A stretch of 64,000 nucleotides of DNA from Paracamarosporium sp. OC-R06-R3 (GCA_019828545.1 JACVRA010000125.1:62001-126000); one strand, 5' to 3'; counted from the stretch's first letter, positions 48,052 through 61,344 are shown. Made by a program: numbers and translations. The notes: generated from the sequence alone by a model not told the origin.

Positions 48052-49303
48052 TCAGTCCCATTCAGACTTCAATCCATCAACACCAACAGGTACCTCCCCT
48101 AACGTTGTGATTCGGAAGCCCTGTCTCAGACCCTCTGCTTCATCACTCACATCGTAGTCACTAATCGCGGTATGTGCTGTCACTCTGTTGTCCCACAAGG
48201 CCACTGTCCGATCATCCCATTTGACTCTGGCTTGAATATCCTGGCTTTGCGCGATGTGCTAATCACCCATTAGCCTTCTATGATCTACGTATATCGCAAC
48301 GATATCGCGAGCTCACCTTGAAAAGCAGCTTCAGGATAGCTTCCGACTCCTCGTCCTTCAAGCCGACGATGCGTTTCGTAAAGCCCGGATTTACAAATAA
48401 AACTTTCTGTCCGGTGACGGGATGGACACGTACAATGGGATGGTAGCTCTTGACTGGGTCACGTCTGATGAAGTGGCCATCACGGGCGGCTCGTTCGGCT
48501 TGCCCAAAGCCGCTATGCTCGGCGCGCAGACCTTCTAGGAAGCGCTTTAAAGGCTCAGACAGTCTGTCGTAAGCTGCAGCCTGCGATGTCCAGCCTGTAT
48601 CGCCACCGGTTGAGGGTACTTGGAGCAGAGTGAGTAACGTAATACCAGGTGGCTGATGCTCGTATGAAACATCTGAGTGATAGCCAGTCGTTGTAAGCTT
48701 GGAAGTGGAGCGACCGAGGCGGTAGAGATTGTCTTTACCCAAGTAGATAGAGTGAAACTCAATGTGATCCTTTACATGAGCGCCAACGGGATGGACGTGC
48801 AACCTTCCGAAATACTTTCCGAAATCTTTCTGTTTTTCCGGGCCGATGTCTTTGAAGTCTTGGTCTCGGAATACAACGACGCCTCTTTCGGCAATAAGCA
48901 GCGCAAGCTCATCTTTTTGCACATCAGTCAGTTGAGAGAGTTGAAGACCTGTGATCTCGGTCCCAATGCGTGGTGTTAGCTTCGCAGCCTTGACGTCCTT
49001 GTTTGATTTTGATAGCAAGTTCGGCTTTGAAGGGTCTGCATGTCGACCGCGGTCATCGTGTTCGAAGAGTGGTGTGGGTGGAAACTTAGTAGTCGTGTCG
49101 TAAACGGGTAGGTATGCTGCGTAATTCGACTAATTGAGCTTTAGTACTGCTAGCTATTCGCGAAGAATCCCGAAATGAAGGGTGAAACGAAAACGTATAC
49201 GATAACATACCTGATCATGTACTTCATCGCTGTAAGCGACCGCTAACTTGATTGGCTGACCGTCAGCGTTAGTCGCTTCTTGTACTTGGGTCACAGTTGC
49301 CAT
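48052..49303 (-). CDS. TauD/TfdA-family Fe(II)/2-oxoglutarate dioxygenase (JLP1-like)
   Basis: Exons 49303-49211, 49129-48317, 48258-48052; 370 residues, the usual size of fungal sulfonate/taurine dioxygenases. TGYHSDVSY gives the H-x-D iron ligands (about His182, Asp184); VALWDNRVTAHTAISDY gives the distal His (about 333), and GFRITTL the 2-oxoglutarate-binding Arg (about 351). GRLHVHPVGAHVK and ITLLTLLQVPSTGGDTGW are also family motifs. The enzyme would oxidise a sulfonate such as taurine, releasing sulfite, with succinate and CO2 as co-products; the exact substrate is inferred. It is divergent from an MFS transporter 618 bp away, which suggests uptake and use of one compound. The last exon carries half the active site and is absent from unspliced frames. 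Confidence 0.9.
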
Positions 49304-49921
49304 TTTTCGAATGCCTTGCTGTTTTCAATCCAGTACTCGTATACTTTTCTCTCGTTCAAGCTTGGTCTTGTTTGTTATATATCGGCATCTCGATCATGGA
49401 GATATCGAAATGTCTCCGGCTCGGCACTGCACGTTGCTGCTGGTGTATGGATCACGACATATCAACCCCGCAGGCACGCAAGTCCACCCCCAAAAATCGC
49501 AATCACCTCCCACGCCTTGTCTTTATCATATGCAGCTCTAGACAATCTCTCTTTTGATAGTTCCGCGGAACTTGCAGCGGACGTGGTCGAGCAGCTGGAC
49601 ATATGTCGATCGTATCCAAAATGGGCACCGCGACACGGTAGTGCCGTGAAATCAAGCAAATTGCAAATTCCGACCCTGCTATTCGTAATGGCCAAGAGCA
49701 TTGGCCTATACAACGCCACTCTTGGTATATGATGTATCGCCGGAGAAGCGGCGAGTGCGAGAGACGATTGGCGTTCACGTTGCTTGGGATTGCATAGAAT
49801 ATAAGAGCAGAAGACTACGCTATAGCACAGCTGTACTCCCAGATACCTGGTCTTGAAAATCCACTGCACCGGATCAACTCCATCTTGGGCCCTATTGTCA
49901 AGTTTCGACGTCTAGTGCAGG
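49304..49921. promoter_or_regulatory. Divergent promoter of the dioxygenase and transporter genes
   Basis: 618 bp between the two start codons. The frames inside it overlap on both strands without motifs. Co-regulation, for example by sulfur supply, is inferred from layout only; no specific binding site is claimed. Confidence 0.4.
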
Positions 49922-51927
49922 ATGGCCGATCCCGAGAAAAACCAATTCATTGCGAATGAAACACAAGAGCCGAAATTTACTTCAGAGACATCGATCCGTA
50001 GCACGGACAGTAGTAATGCAGCAAGAAGGGATCAGTCAGCAGTGATTGCACCCCTCCAAGTGGAGGAACCCCCTCCAACGCTTACTTCCCTTTGGAAACG
50101 AAGACCAAAGCCCGATCCGAACGCTATCGCGACTCAACCATCTGTGTATGATGATCCAGAGCAAGCCAAGTATTTTCAGCCCTTGCCGACTTATGAGAAT
50201 TTACATCGTTTCGACCCCAACGAGCGTTGGACATGGGCTGAGGAGCACGTACGTTATGTATCTAGTAAGCATGTGCTGCACATGGTACTGACTCGAATTC
50301 AGAATGTTCTCAAGAAGATAGAATGGCGCGTAGCGGCTTGGGCTGCCATCGCTTTTTTTGCTCTGGACTTGGACCGATCTAATATTTCGCAAGCGAACAC
50401 TGATAATTTTCTCGATGACCTTGGTTTAACAACGAATGGTGAGTACTCAGAGCAGAACTACTCGTTGATTAGTTGTAGCATATCTAACTCATGCAACGCC
50501 AGACTACAATTTGGGAAACACTGTCTCGAAGACTGCATTTTTACTTGCTGAACTCCCATCTCAACTCATCAGCAAAAAGATTGGACCAGATCGATGGATA
50601 CCCGCACAAATGATACTTTGGTCGATCGTTGCAGCATGCCAATTCTGGCTGAAAGGTCGAAAGTCCTTCCTTGCAACTCGCGCCCTATTAGCACTTCTCC
50701 AAGGAGGCTTTATTCCGGACGTGATCTTGTACATGGTAAAATAACTCTGCACCACTGCAGTGACACGTTCGTACTGATATATCTGCAGTCATACTTCTAC
50801 AAGAGCACCGAGCTTCCTTTCCGTCTTGCAATATTCTGGATGGCCAACCGTCTCACCGATGTCATCGCACCCCTTCTTGCGTATGGCTTGCTACGTCTGC
50901 GCGACTACCACGGTTACGAAGGTTGGCGCTGGCTTTTCCTTATCGAAGGTATCCTCACGCTTGCGATCGGTATTTGGTCCATCTTCATGATGGCGCCTTC
51001 CCCTACACAAACAAAAGCCTGGTGGAGACCTAAAGGCTGGTTCACGGAACGCGAGGAGAAAATCATGGTGAATCGAATTTTGCGCGACGATCCCAGTAAA
51101 GGTGACATGCACAACAGGCAGGCTATTACATTTGGTCTATTGTGGAAAAGCCTATGCGATTTCGACTTGTGGCCAATTTATGCACTAGGGATGACGTTTG
51201 GAATCCCATCGGGACCCAGCGATCAGTATCTTACTCTGACGTTGAGGCAGTTAGGGTTCGATACGTTCAACTCTAACTTGCTCAGCATTCCAGCGCAGGT
51301 CGGAACAACGGTCAATGTACTAATCTGTCTCTGGATCTGTTGATTGCTTGCTAATAATTGAATAGATGCTCATTTTTACGTATATTTCCGAGAAGATCAA
51401 TCAGCGCTCACTCATGGGCATGTTTGTTCAGATATGGTTCCTGCCTTGCCTAATAGCGATGGCTGTTCTTCCTGACAGCATTTCGCGATGGAGTCGCTAT
51501 GCGCTAGTCACAGTTCTACTTTCGTACCCGTCGCCGCATCCAATGCAGGTTGGTTGGTGTAGTCGCAATTCAAATACAGTGCGCACACGAACAGTCAGTG
51601 CTGCGTTGTACAACATGAGCGTTCAGCTGCAGGCTATCATCTATTCGAACATCTACCAAGACGACGATAAGCCTCTTTGTAAGCCATTTAGCCTGTTTCC
51701 GTACTTATCATCTTCTGACGTTAGCAGATCGTCGCGGAAATAGGGTCCTTATAGGGATTTGCGTGCTGAATATCTTCTTGTACGGATTCAATAAAGTATA
51801 CTACATATGGCGCAACAAACAGAGAGACCAAAAATGGAATTCACTTTCAGCGGAGGACAAGGTCAAGTATCTGGATACGACTACCGAAGAAGGGAGCAAA
51901 CGGCTGGATTTTAGATTCGCGCATTGA
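49922..51927 (+). CDS. MFS transporter, Dal5-like anion:cation symporter family
   Basis: Exons 49922-50438, 50503-50735, 50789-51316, 51366-51678, 51728-51927; 596 residues. The cytosolic N-terminus of about 135 residues is followed by [30 protein letters not shown], the first helix and D-R-S/N-N-x-x-x-A signature of allantoate-permease relatives. [29 protein letters not shown], the central [16 protein letters not shown] and the [23 protein letters not shown] region are also typical. The C-terminal exon ([21 protein letters not shown]) is reached only through the last intron. These plasma-membrane permeases import small organic anions such as allantoate, nicotinate or sulfonates. Next to a TauD enzyme, a sulfonate is the reasonable cargo. 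Confidence 0.9.
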
Positions 51928-52588
51928 GAGGTCTCAGCTATTGTCAAGAAAATGCGCCATAGCAATGTTTATCTTGTATGAATCCCTATATTCGAGAGGG
52001 AAATATTTTTATCCAAATTGAGCTTATTTCCTTTCGAGAATCTCTAATCCAGGTAAACAAGTGGGAGTGTTTCGGTCGGTTCATTCAACAATCGCGGATA
52101 CAGGTCTGATGTAACATTTTGCACAAGTCGTTTCATGTGTGGTCCCTAGTACAATTAGATTTGATAGACTAAGAATATCCCTGATCATACGAAGTGTATC
52201 TTGTATGCGCGCTTGATCGTCTCCATCCGAATATCGGACGAGCAGACGGCTGCGACATGGAACGTCGCTGCGTCAATATAGTCAATTTCTCATCACGCTT
52301 GACCAAACACAACAACTTATGATCTTATCGCAGAAAGAACTGCTCATCAGGATAGACGCTGCGCCACTTCAACGTGGCGTCGGGGTAGAAGTACCGTACG
52401 GTACCGTACAACGCCGAAGTCCCGCCGACACCCCTCTCCAGATGATCGCTCGTCCCGAGGTCAACGCATCGAACGCCTAAGTTTCTCCATCATCATTTCC
52501 CTTCTAGCACAACCACAATGCAACCATGTAACCCCATATTTTCATCTACATCATCTCTTTTTCCTTCACTTCCCTATACAAAACGAGT
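51928..52588. other. Intergenic, no gene supported
   Basis: 3' flank of the transporter and promoter of the next gene; a CT-rich, intron-like leader is present at 52480-52580. A palindrome-like GTACCGTACGGTACCGTAC lies at about 52391-52410; significance unknown. Confidence 0.4.
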
Positions 52589-53629
52589 ATGAAAGCAATC
52601 TACCTCCCCACCTTCACACCCACCCCCTCAACACTCCTCCCCTCAGAAGTCCCCATACCGGAACACACGCCATCCAAACCCCTCCTCATCCGCGTAACTC
52701 ATTGTAGCCCCCAACACGCAGACATCCTCCACGCACAAGGAACCCACCAAAACAACAATGCCAAGCGCGGCTGGTGCCATCCGCCCTTCATTCTCGGATA
52801 CGACTTCGCTGGCGTCGTGGAAGCTATCCATCCTTCTGCATCGGCATCGACCAGGGACCTGAAAAAGGGCGATAGAGTGTTTGGTGCGGCGATAGGTGCG
52901 TTCGCGGAGTATGTTGCTGTGAGGGTGGATACGGTGAGAAAGGTGCCTGTGGGATTGAGCAGTGAGGTAGCGTGTGCGATGGTGGGACAGGCGGTTTCTT
53001 ATGCGGCGGTTGTGGAAGTAGCGAGGGTGCGGGATGGGGAAGTTGTGCTTGTTAGTGGGGCTAGTGGGGGTCTTGGGAGCGTGTGTTGTATGATTGCGAA
53101 GGTGGTTGGGGCGAAGGTTGTTGCGCTTGTGGGGGATGAGGGCAAGGCGGAGATGATGAGGAGAGATATGGATGTTGATTCTGTGATTGTTATGGATCGA
53201 GATGGGAAGTGGGTTGAGAGGGTTATGGGGTTCACTGATGGAAGAGGCGTGGATGTTGTGCTGGATAATACGGGAATGGTTAACGATGCTATTCGTTGTT
53301 TAGCATACATGGGACGGATTGTTGTTTTGGGTTTCGCCGCACGAAAAGGTGTCATGGAAAGCGTGAAGATGAATAAAGTTCTTCTGAAATCTGCCAGTAT
53401 ACTTGGGTATAGATTTGGGGAAAGCGGGAGGCAGAATCCGAAGGCATTGGAGAAAATTTGGGAAGGATATTTAGGGATGTTGGGAGGTGGGAAGCTGAAT
53501 CCGATCTTGTACGGAAAGTACGAGGGCTTAGAGAATGTAGGCAGGGCGTTGGGTGACCTGGCAGCAAGAAGAGTCTATGGAAAGATCGTTGTTGGTGTTT
53601 CAGATGGGGAGAAGAAGGCGAAACTATGA
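52589..53629 (+). CDS. Quinone-oxidoreductase-like MDR enzyme
   Basis: Single-exon 346-residue protein. GroES-like domain: ILGYDFAGVVEAIHP and KKGDRVFGAAIGAFAEYVAV. Rossmann domain: VSGASGGLGSVCCMIAKVVGAKVVAL (about residues 150-175), DGRGVDVVLDNTG and ILGYRFGESGRQNPKAL. No structural-zinc cysteine cluster, so an NADPH:quinone or enone reductase type. The G-rich codon choice in 52920-53240 is unlike its neighbours and worth noting. Substrate unknown; no evident functional tie to the transporter upstream. Confidence 0.87.
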   Translation: MKAIYLPTFTPTPSTLLPSEVPIPEHTPSKPLLIRVTHCSPQHADILHAQGTHQNNNAKRGWCHPPFILGYDFAGVVEAIHPSASASTRDLKKGDRVFGAAIGAFAEYVAVRVDTVRKVPVGLSSEVACAMVGQAVSYAAVVEVARVRDGEVVLVSGASGGLGSVCCMIAKVVGAKVVALVGDEGKAEMMRRDMDVDSVIVMDRDGKWVERVMGFTDGRGVDVVLDNTGMVNDAIRCLAYMGRIVVLGFAARKGVMESVKMNKVLLKSASILGYRFGESGRQNPKALEKIWEGYLGMLGGGKLNPILYGKYEGLENVGRALGDLAARRVYGKIVVGVSDGEKKAKL

Positions 53630-53942
53630 CGCCGCACTTGGCCTGAATAGATCATGCAGTACACTTTTATACGCGTCGATGCGGCCGTCTCTTCTCAATG
53701 AATCAATGGCTTTCGGACAATATCAAATGGACATGTATCGCCGATGCCCCGACTAAGATGAAGAAAGCTGCCACTAATTTGTTTCCATTGGCACAGAAGT
53801 TATGTTCCTTGCTAGTGATATCCGTCGATCGAAAAGCAGATTACCGTACGAACTAATGACCAAGGTCACTTGGGCATCAATTCATGGTACAGTTTCAGAT
53901 GATGATCCGGTATCGCAGGACGCTAACAATAATTCAAACCTA
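53630..53942. other. Convergent intergenic region
   Basis: About 310 bp between the ends of two genes running towards each other. No gene; presumably both terminators. Confidence 0.4.
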
Positions 53943-56900
53943 TTACCCAATATTAAACAACGGAAAGTATTTCTTCAACCCCGTATCCAAACTCTTCATG
54001 CTAACAGGCTTAACGCAGTACTCTTGCCCTCCCACCCCCGCCACAGCCTTCCTGTCCGCGGCACTATCCTGACCGGTCACCACGAAAAGCACGCTATCCA
54101 CCCAGTGATTTTTTCCCTCTAGCTCCCGTATTTGTCTGCTAGCCTCGATGCCATCACATCTTGGCATCTGGAGGTCCATGATAATAAGCTGGATGGGCGA
54201 TTTTGCATTGTCGGTGGCGGCAGATGCTTGGTGATTATGGAAGAGCGAGACTGCTTCGATGCCGTCTCGGGCGCAGATGTAGGGAAGAGAGCGCTTGTCG
54301 CAGTACATTTGCAGGATACGGAGGTTTATGGCGTTGTCGTCTACAAGGAGAGCTGTAGGTTTGGAGGCGGTCTGAGGGGAGGGGAAGATAGGAATGGCCT
54401 GGGAAGATTGGAAGTCTGGGAGCTGGATTTCGTCGGAATCGGGTATCGAGGGCGTGTAATTAGATCCGGTGTCTGCTAGGTTATCGTTCGCGGGGTGTAG
54501 GTATAGTTGCGTCGTTTTCTGGGACAACAGGTCGATCGCAGGTTTATTTATTTCGAGGCTTGAGTCCTCATCAAGCTTGTTCTTCTCGGATGATTCCAGA
54601 TCTCTGCATGCAATGAACGGCTGGTTGCTATCGGCTTTTTCAATTGGAATTGCCGTATTTTGATCATGCACAACTCCGCCAATATCTTCAGTCTTACTAA
54701 CATCACCTGTGGTTCCACCGCTACTCATAGATCTGCTAGAACTCGGGCGCGCGACTTCATTGTCGATAGGCTGCACTTCTTTTATCTGACCGGCTTTTAT
54801 ACGTTCAAGAAGTTTGTCAGCTTGTTTGAGTGCGTCGCTCATTGTTGAAGTAAGGAATGGCCCATATACGTAAACTACGTTCTTGAAAGTTTCATCAGGA
54901 TAGAATTCTCCTGAAGCTGGGACGAAGCATATGACAACTTGATCTGGTGGTAACCGGGATAATGTTGCATGATGCTGCTCTCGGCTAGACGCGAAGTCAA
55001 GGATAACGAGAGTGTCCTCTATATTCTCTGAAGCAGTCAAGCCGTAGCAGGTAAGAAACTTGACGAAGTGGTCGCATAGGGGCAGAGCTTTCGGGCTTGA
55101 TGAGATGGGATGAAAACATTTGGGTATGTTCGCTAGTTGCGGGACCAATGGTTCAGCCAGGAGAGATGACTTCGAGATTGTTAGATCGACATCCTGGAAT
55201 GTAGCTCTGAAGTGTGAGCCATGACCAATCTCGGAAGTAACCAAATCAACTGTACCCCGAAGCAGAGCTGCGAACTTAGATGCAAGTGTCAGTCCTATTC
55301 CAGCTCCAGTAGAATACACGTCAACTTGTTCATAAAGCTCAAAGATCCTTTCATGATCCTTGGACGGGATCCCGCGACCTGTGTCCTTGATATCGACGAT
55401 AAGCTCATTGGTATCTGACGATGCTGATATGGCAATTACAACGTTGCCACCCGGTGTGTTTTGTATGGCATTGATGATGAGAGGAAGCAAACTGTCGCGC
55501 AACAAGCCGAGATCGGTCTGGAAACTGCATCGATCTGGCGGTATGTCATGGTTGAAAAAGATTGAGGTATTGTATCGCGAGTCGCCTGATATCGCCTGAA
55601 GGGTCCCATTTGCCAATTCAGTTTCAAGGTCGAAGATTGTATGTGTCGCATACTGCCGGTCTGTCGTCGCAACATCGGTCCATCTGTTGAGTGTGATCAT
55701 GCTATTGATAATCGATATCAGGTCTCGACCTGCTCTTTTGATTGTATCGAGATAGATCCCGTGTTCCCCACCCAGTTTGGCTACCGTATTCGCTTCGAGC
55801 ATTTTTAGGGCCTGTGATGCGGTGGCCTCCAAGTTCCGCGACTTCAACTCTTCGGTTAGTAGCTCTACAGAACCCAGGATACCATGAACTGGCGTCCGAA
55901 GCTGATGAGAGAAACCGCGCAAGAATTTCTCTTTGGCAAGCATCACCTCTTTAAGGATACGCTTGTGCCACATCTCGGAGATGATGTTTGCACAGGTCTG
56001 TACGAACCAGGCATCGATATCGTCGAACACCAATCGGAAGTCCTTAGTTCCCACGGTGAGGAACGACTGTCCTGATACACTCTCACAGTTGGCAGCGATG
56101 ATGCGTACCACGCGAGTAGTAGGTAGCTCCAGGTGATTTGACTCGGCGATGAATTTGTCAATATACGCAACGTCCTCCCACAAACCATTTGACATATCAG
56201 AAAGCGGTACCGGATCGCGACCCTTAGCTTCGATATGACCGGCTTTTGCGCACTGAAGGCTGACTATAGCGTCAGGGTAGGTAGCCCGCAATATTTCAAT
56301 AATAGGCTCTTCGGAAACCGCATCATTCGTTTCTTGTTGCGCGGTTGCTATTAGGTCGACCATCCGTCGTCTTGCCCGCTGACGCCGCGCTCTTGTAAGA
56401 TGAACAATGTCGGAAACGACCCAGTCAGCCAAACGAACCAGCGAAGTTTGTTGCGTTCGCGTTAATGGGGCCTGACCTGTAGGTGAAGCCACGCATATCG
56501 AGCCAAGGCACGCGATTTGGCCAGATTCGTTTTGCACCCGGAGTGGGGCGCCAGCGTATGCGCGAAGGCCACCGGATTCGACATATGGCGAGCTTGAGAA
56601 TCTCCAGTCTTCCAGCATGTTCGGCAGCAGAAAGACGCTCTGGAATAAGGCTTAGTAGAGAGAGACACGCACGTGTTGATAACATACCCCCGGGGGCTGA
56701 GCAACTGTATGTGCGCAGAGCGTTTCGCCTCGTGGTAAGATTCCGAGAGGGACACCGATAGTAGCGAGGCGTGTGTAGAAGTTGACGTCGAGAATGCCAA
56801 TGATGGCGAACTCCCATCCTGACGACTCCTGGGCGATACAAACCTTCTCTTGCAGTCCCGAAAGGAACTCGGTCTCTTTGAAGATGTCGCGTGTATAGTA

Positions 56901-57191
56901 CCAGAGCATAGCCAGTCGAAACCTTTCGTTCTTGGTTAAAGAAGCGCGTAAGTACCGATCTGTGAAGCAAAAGTGCTTATCCGGTATAGGTGCTGACGAA
57001 TAGGCATCTTCTTGTCGAGGATAGTAAGCTTTCTCGGCATCGAAAGACCACGGCAGGACCGGTGTATCAACATTTTCGCGATCGTAAATCGGCCCAACAG
57101 TCTCCGGGTATGTTGGTGGAGGAGCAAGGGACAGAATAGCGGCATCTGCGTTCGGAAAGAAGACGGATTGCTGTGCGTATGTCGCCGCCAT
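53943..57191 (-). CDS. Hybrid histidine kinase with GAF domain and receiver
   Basis: Exons 57191-56688 and 56639-53943 (48 bp intron), 1066 residues. The frame upstream of ATG 57191 is open but begins with GTG. The GAF-like sensor spans about residues 70-245 (GWEFAIIGILDVNFYTRLATIG, LRAYAGAPLRVQN). The dimerisation/phosphoacceptor domain has the H-box FSHQLRTPVHGILGSVELL (His about 413). The ATPase domain shows NAIQNTPGG (N box), DIKDTGRGIP (G1), FELYEQ (F) and GAGIGLTLASKFA (G2). A disordered linker leads to the receiver: LLVDDNAINLRIL, phospho-Asp in IIMDLQMP (about 990) and Lys in CVKPVSMK (about 1045). It would autophosphorylate and pass phosphate His-Asp to a phosphotransfer protein upstream of the HOG-type pathway. 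No transmembrane helix, so cytosolic. The signal sensed is unknown. Confidence 0.92.
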
Positions 57192-57875
57192 CGCTCGCCT
57201 TACGCGAAACGTCCTGACTAGGACCACACGGGAATTGTGAGCTGATAAATATCAAATAAATCGACAAGAACGTTAGAATTAGGTTGCGGGGAGGGACTGA
57301 ATATGAGGTTCTAGATTCAAGGTGGAGCCTCGATGCGCAGCGCGCCTAAACATTTATAGCTTAGTCAGGACGACTAGGATGCCTTATTATGCGAAAGCGG
57401 CAGCAGCTGCTGAAGAATGACGACAAGGGCAGGGATCTCGGAGTTTCGCAATCATGCAATCTTCCATGCACGAGACAATCAGGCATTTCGCTCGGCGTGC
57501 CAATACTCAAAACCCGGTCCACAAACACACTCTCGTCCATGCTGTTGCATGGTCGTGTAGAAAGCAAGAGCGAGCAGACATGAGTCGGAAAGTCACGTTC
57601 CAAAGGCAAAAGGAGGGTTGCACCCTCGAGCATAAACACACGTGTTCATTTCTATATGCTCATCTCTGTGTGAACATGATTCGTATTTTTGTGTTTTCGG
57701 AATGCTCTTGTCCAGCAAAGAGCAGCATTGCGTAGAAAACGCAGGCTTTCAAGCCAATGTCGTAACTCCTAGTGTCATATACGCCATGTAAACATCAAAA
57801 GATATAACTCCAGTGCTTGCAAATCAAGCTTGACAGCGAAGACATCCAGCTTCGTCGCACCGCTCACCGGACGCT
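57192..57875. other. Intergenic between kinase promoter and tyrosinase 3' end
   Basis: About 680 bp. The frames here lack motifs. A short cytosolic-looking ORF at 57361-57639 is not supported. No RNA seen. Confidence 0.4.
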
Positions 57876-60359
57876 TCAAGCGGTCGGTGCGGGCAAGAAC
57901 ACGGTAACTTCTTCCACGATCGTGACCACCCTCGTGATTCTCTTTCCGGAATCCAGCGTCACAACTTCTACAGCTTCGCCTGGCCCAGGCGTTACGGTTC
58001 CAACCGCAGAAGTGACAGGCGTCGCGCTCTCCGCCTCAGTTAAGCTCGCAGAGCTCGTTTCAGCCGGCCCAGCCCCCGCTGTAACCGTGACCGGAACAAT
58101 AATCGTCACGATCTTTGTCACTTTCTCGCCTGAAGGTAGAGTAACAACTTCAACTGCTTCTCCGGCACCGGGTGTTACGCTGCTAGCCGGGGAAGACGTC
58201 GCAGTTTCCACTGTGTCCTGGCTCACGGAGCTAGACACAGCTGCGTCATCAGCGTTACTCCAATGCCATGAGCCACTCGTAGCATTCCAGCCATCAGTGT
58301 TGCCAGCAAGCGGGGCGCCAGTTGCGCTCTTAGGCGGGTTTCCCTGAATCTCAGGCTTGAAAGCTTTGGAACCAGTCCACTTCGGTACATCTGTGTCATT
58401 TGCAGGGATTTGAATGGGTATGTTAAAGACAGTTACGTTGAGACCTCTGGGTGGCGATGACCGCGGGATCTCGGTGTAGTCGAGCGCTTGGATACGCCAA
58501 TGAAAGTTCTTCTCAAGATAGGCTGACACAGCTTCGTCCGTCAAGCTCGTAAGCTCGCCAGCTTGGAACTTCCGGTAAAGCCTCTCGGTCAGGGAGATGA
58601 TAGACGTGAACGTGATGTTTGAGCTCATACGCGGAGAGGACGTGGAAGCCACCTATCAAACGTTTGAGTTAGAATCAGGTGGTGGTAAAGGCTGCAATGT
58701 AAGACATACCTGGCCAATGTAATTTGGATCCGTGGCCCATTGCGTTGGATCGGAGTTTGGCTCGCCCAAAAAGCAGCGTACTGAGTACGATACCTGGATG
58801 TCGGCAGGCATCTTGACCTGAGCATTCCAATCAGTCGCTTTCCCGCTGCTATTGGTAGCCGCACCAGAAGAACCGTCAGTAGCGTTGCTGCTGTCGAGGC
58901 CCTGGGTTTGTGGCTTGTAGAGTTTGTTAATGATGCTAGTGAGCGTGGTATTGGAAGGGTTAGAAGCCAGTTCAGGATAGGTATAGCCGAAAGATGTCCA
59001 GTTGCGAACGAGGTTTGATGACCACAGGTCACCATTGGCATTCATGTGGAATGGTTTGAGCGGAGACGTAGCATCTTGGACACTGTTCACCTCGAAAGTG
59101 TATGTTGCCTTATATTGCGACTCTGCCTCTACCCAGGTATCTGGATACCTGTACTGGTATATGGCCATAAGGCGGTCCATTTGACTGGATTTTGTCAGTC
59201 AGGCTCATATGAAGACATACTACTCGGCCTTCCGGGACATGTTTGAACGCACCAGTGATGGAACCAAAATACAGGATCGTAAGCTGATGCTTCTACGATA
59301 CCCATGTTTCCCATACCGAACATGTTGTGGAAGCTATTATGGAGTACCTCAATGCTGCCAATCTCACTACCACCAGCCGCGCTACTCCATTCGTTGAAAG
59401 CTTGATAAGTGGTCAAGAGCTTGTAGAGCGTGTCGCGGTTATCAGGCTGTGCCGTAGTGGCACGATCATTGGCAACATCATTGCGGCTCGTGGCTGTTAT
59501 TGAAGTTCCATTCTCAGGCAGGCGGATTGTAGTGTTCCAGTATTTGAATTCGTACTCGGCCTGTAGGACTTAGAAACTGTCTCCGACCTATTCGAGGGAA
59601 GAAAGATAGAGTTGACTTACAAGCGCAGAGAAGTCATCATACTTCAAAGGATGGAAGTTGTATTGGTAAAGCGGGTTCGGGATTTCTCCTGAAGTACCGT
59701 TCGGGAAAGTGACGGTGACCGACTGGCGTCGAAGACTTAGAGGCATGACACCTTCAGTACTGTTTTGTGGGTCGAGAGCCCAGTCCCAGTATGGGAGACG
59801 GATGCGGTCCGCGACAGAGAGGGCGTTTTTCTGTGCATTGCCTGCGGAATACTCATTGGCGATTTCCACAGCTTTTCTCTGAAGAACTTGCTCAAAGAGC
59901 GCGAGATATGGCCGATGCCATGTCAGAAAGACGTTGCTCACGTGAGGGCAGTAGCCCATCATCCCATCACCTTCTACTCCGTCCCACTGCTCAAAGGGAG
60001 CTCCATGTACAGCTTTCCACGTCAGCAAGGTGCCAGAGCCCGGGTCAAAAAGTCTTACCAGCGACTTGGAAGTACGACACTTTGTCGCTTTGATCCATAG
60101 CTTGAAATCGCGCAAATGCTTGCAAGAAAAGGTTCCACGCTTCCGCGTCCTGTTCAAGCTCGCGAAGCTCTTGTCGGGGATGCACTCCTGTGCCTTGCAC
60201 CCCAACAACGGAGAAGTAGGACGATTCATCGGTCTTCTGAACGACGGAGCAGCTCCCGCCTACCGTGCTGTTGCCTAGGGTGCCGTTGCTGAGAGGAGCA
60301 GCTTGTGTAATGGAGAGTGAGGCGATGAAACCAGTGAGAGCAAAAGAGAAAGATTTCAT
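57876..60359 (-). CDS. Secreted tyrosinase (type-3 copper oxidase) with repeated C-terminal module
   Basis: Exons 60359-60059, 60012-59621, 59560-59253, 59184-58710, 58652-57876; 750 residues. A signal peptide (MKSFSFALTGFIASLSITQA) targets secretion. CuA histidines: AVHGAPFEQW, YCPHVSN and TWHRPYLALFEQ (about 103-135). CuB: VLHNSFHNMFG (H-x3-H) and DPVFWFHHCQMDR, whose CQM is made by splicing. Tyrosinases hydroxylate monophenols and oxidise diphenols to quinones in melanin or phenolic chemistry. Residues past about 650 form two similar modules (VTPGAGEAVEVVTLPSGEK and VTPGPGEAVEVVTLDSGKR, each followed by a Val/Thr-rich strand), an unusual tail resembling wall-protein repeats. No GPI signal is evident. 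Intact. Confidence 0.92.
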
Positions 60360-61344
60360 CGTGACCAGCCAGCCGGTAAAGAATGAACGGAATCAATCTA
60401 GATTCCAAGAAGCGAATGTGAACGGCACGAAAAGAAAGAAGGCGTAAAACGAAAGGAAGGACGAGGCTGGGCCGTGAGTAATTTCACGAAGCGAAGGCTA
60501 TAGATTTTATAATGACTGAAAACATGAATAAGTGAGCGTACGCATGTGCGCACCGCCTCGCTGAGGTTGTTTGAAGACCTAGGCAGTCCCGCAAGCATAA
60601 TCATGCATACGGGTTCAATCGGCAGACATGGAGGAATTGAAAGCATCTTTGCTTACATTCTAGCATGGGTTTGGCACTCGAAACATGTTTGGTTTCTTCA
60701 AATAAATTGGGAGGAAGGGGATCGACCAATGGTTGTCGTTGTTTCAAATTGTTCGTTCATGCTTGGCTTTGGTGCGGGACCAACCGAGGAACTACAGCCT
60801 CGCAACTGGGAGGTCGTTATTGTGTGCACTCAACGAGAGCACTTGTTTTGTAGATTTAACATAAAGTACGCTACGGATGGATTCCAATAATCGTTAAGTC
60901 GAGATGCCACCCAGCAGCGGACGGCGATTGACAGACCTAGCCGAAGAAATCAACCGTCATGGGACGACTGTTGGAATCAATGGCTACTTTGGCGACGCTG
61001 TTCATGGCTAGCCCCACGTGGCGCCACATTGTGGAGTTGTCTCGATAAAGTTGAGATGGAAGGGTGATAGCACGGACCTTTTCTAGCGGCACACGGGAGA
61101 GCAGGGGTCTCGTGAGCCTTTCATACCCAGTGCAAGCCACTGAAATTTCCGGCAATGTCACGAAGAACTTGCAGGCACCACAAGTGCATATCTTGAAGAA
61201 TGTGGGGCCGCGGTGGTGGTTTATCACCACGTGCTGATTGCTAACCGTGAAACAAATCGGCCTGCGTGTTCCGAGTGACAACGCGCGCGACCCTTTTTTG
61301 ACAGAATGGGAAATGACATCGAGAGACCAGACCTGTCAACTCTC
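60360..61344. other. Intergenic, about 1 kb, no gene supported
   Basis: Promoter of the tyrosinase gene and 3' flank of the OB-fold gene. Frames on either strand (for example 60546-60890 and 60937-61281) lack motifs and conserved context. Confidence 0.4.
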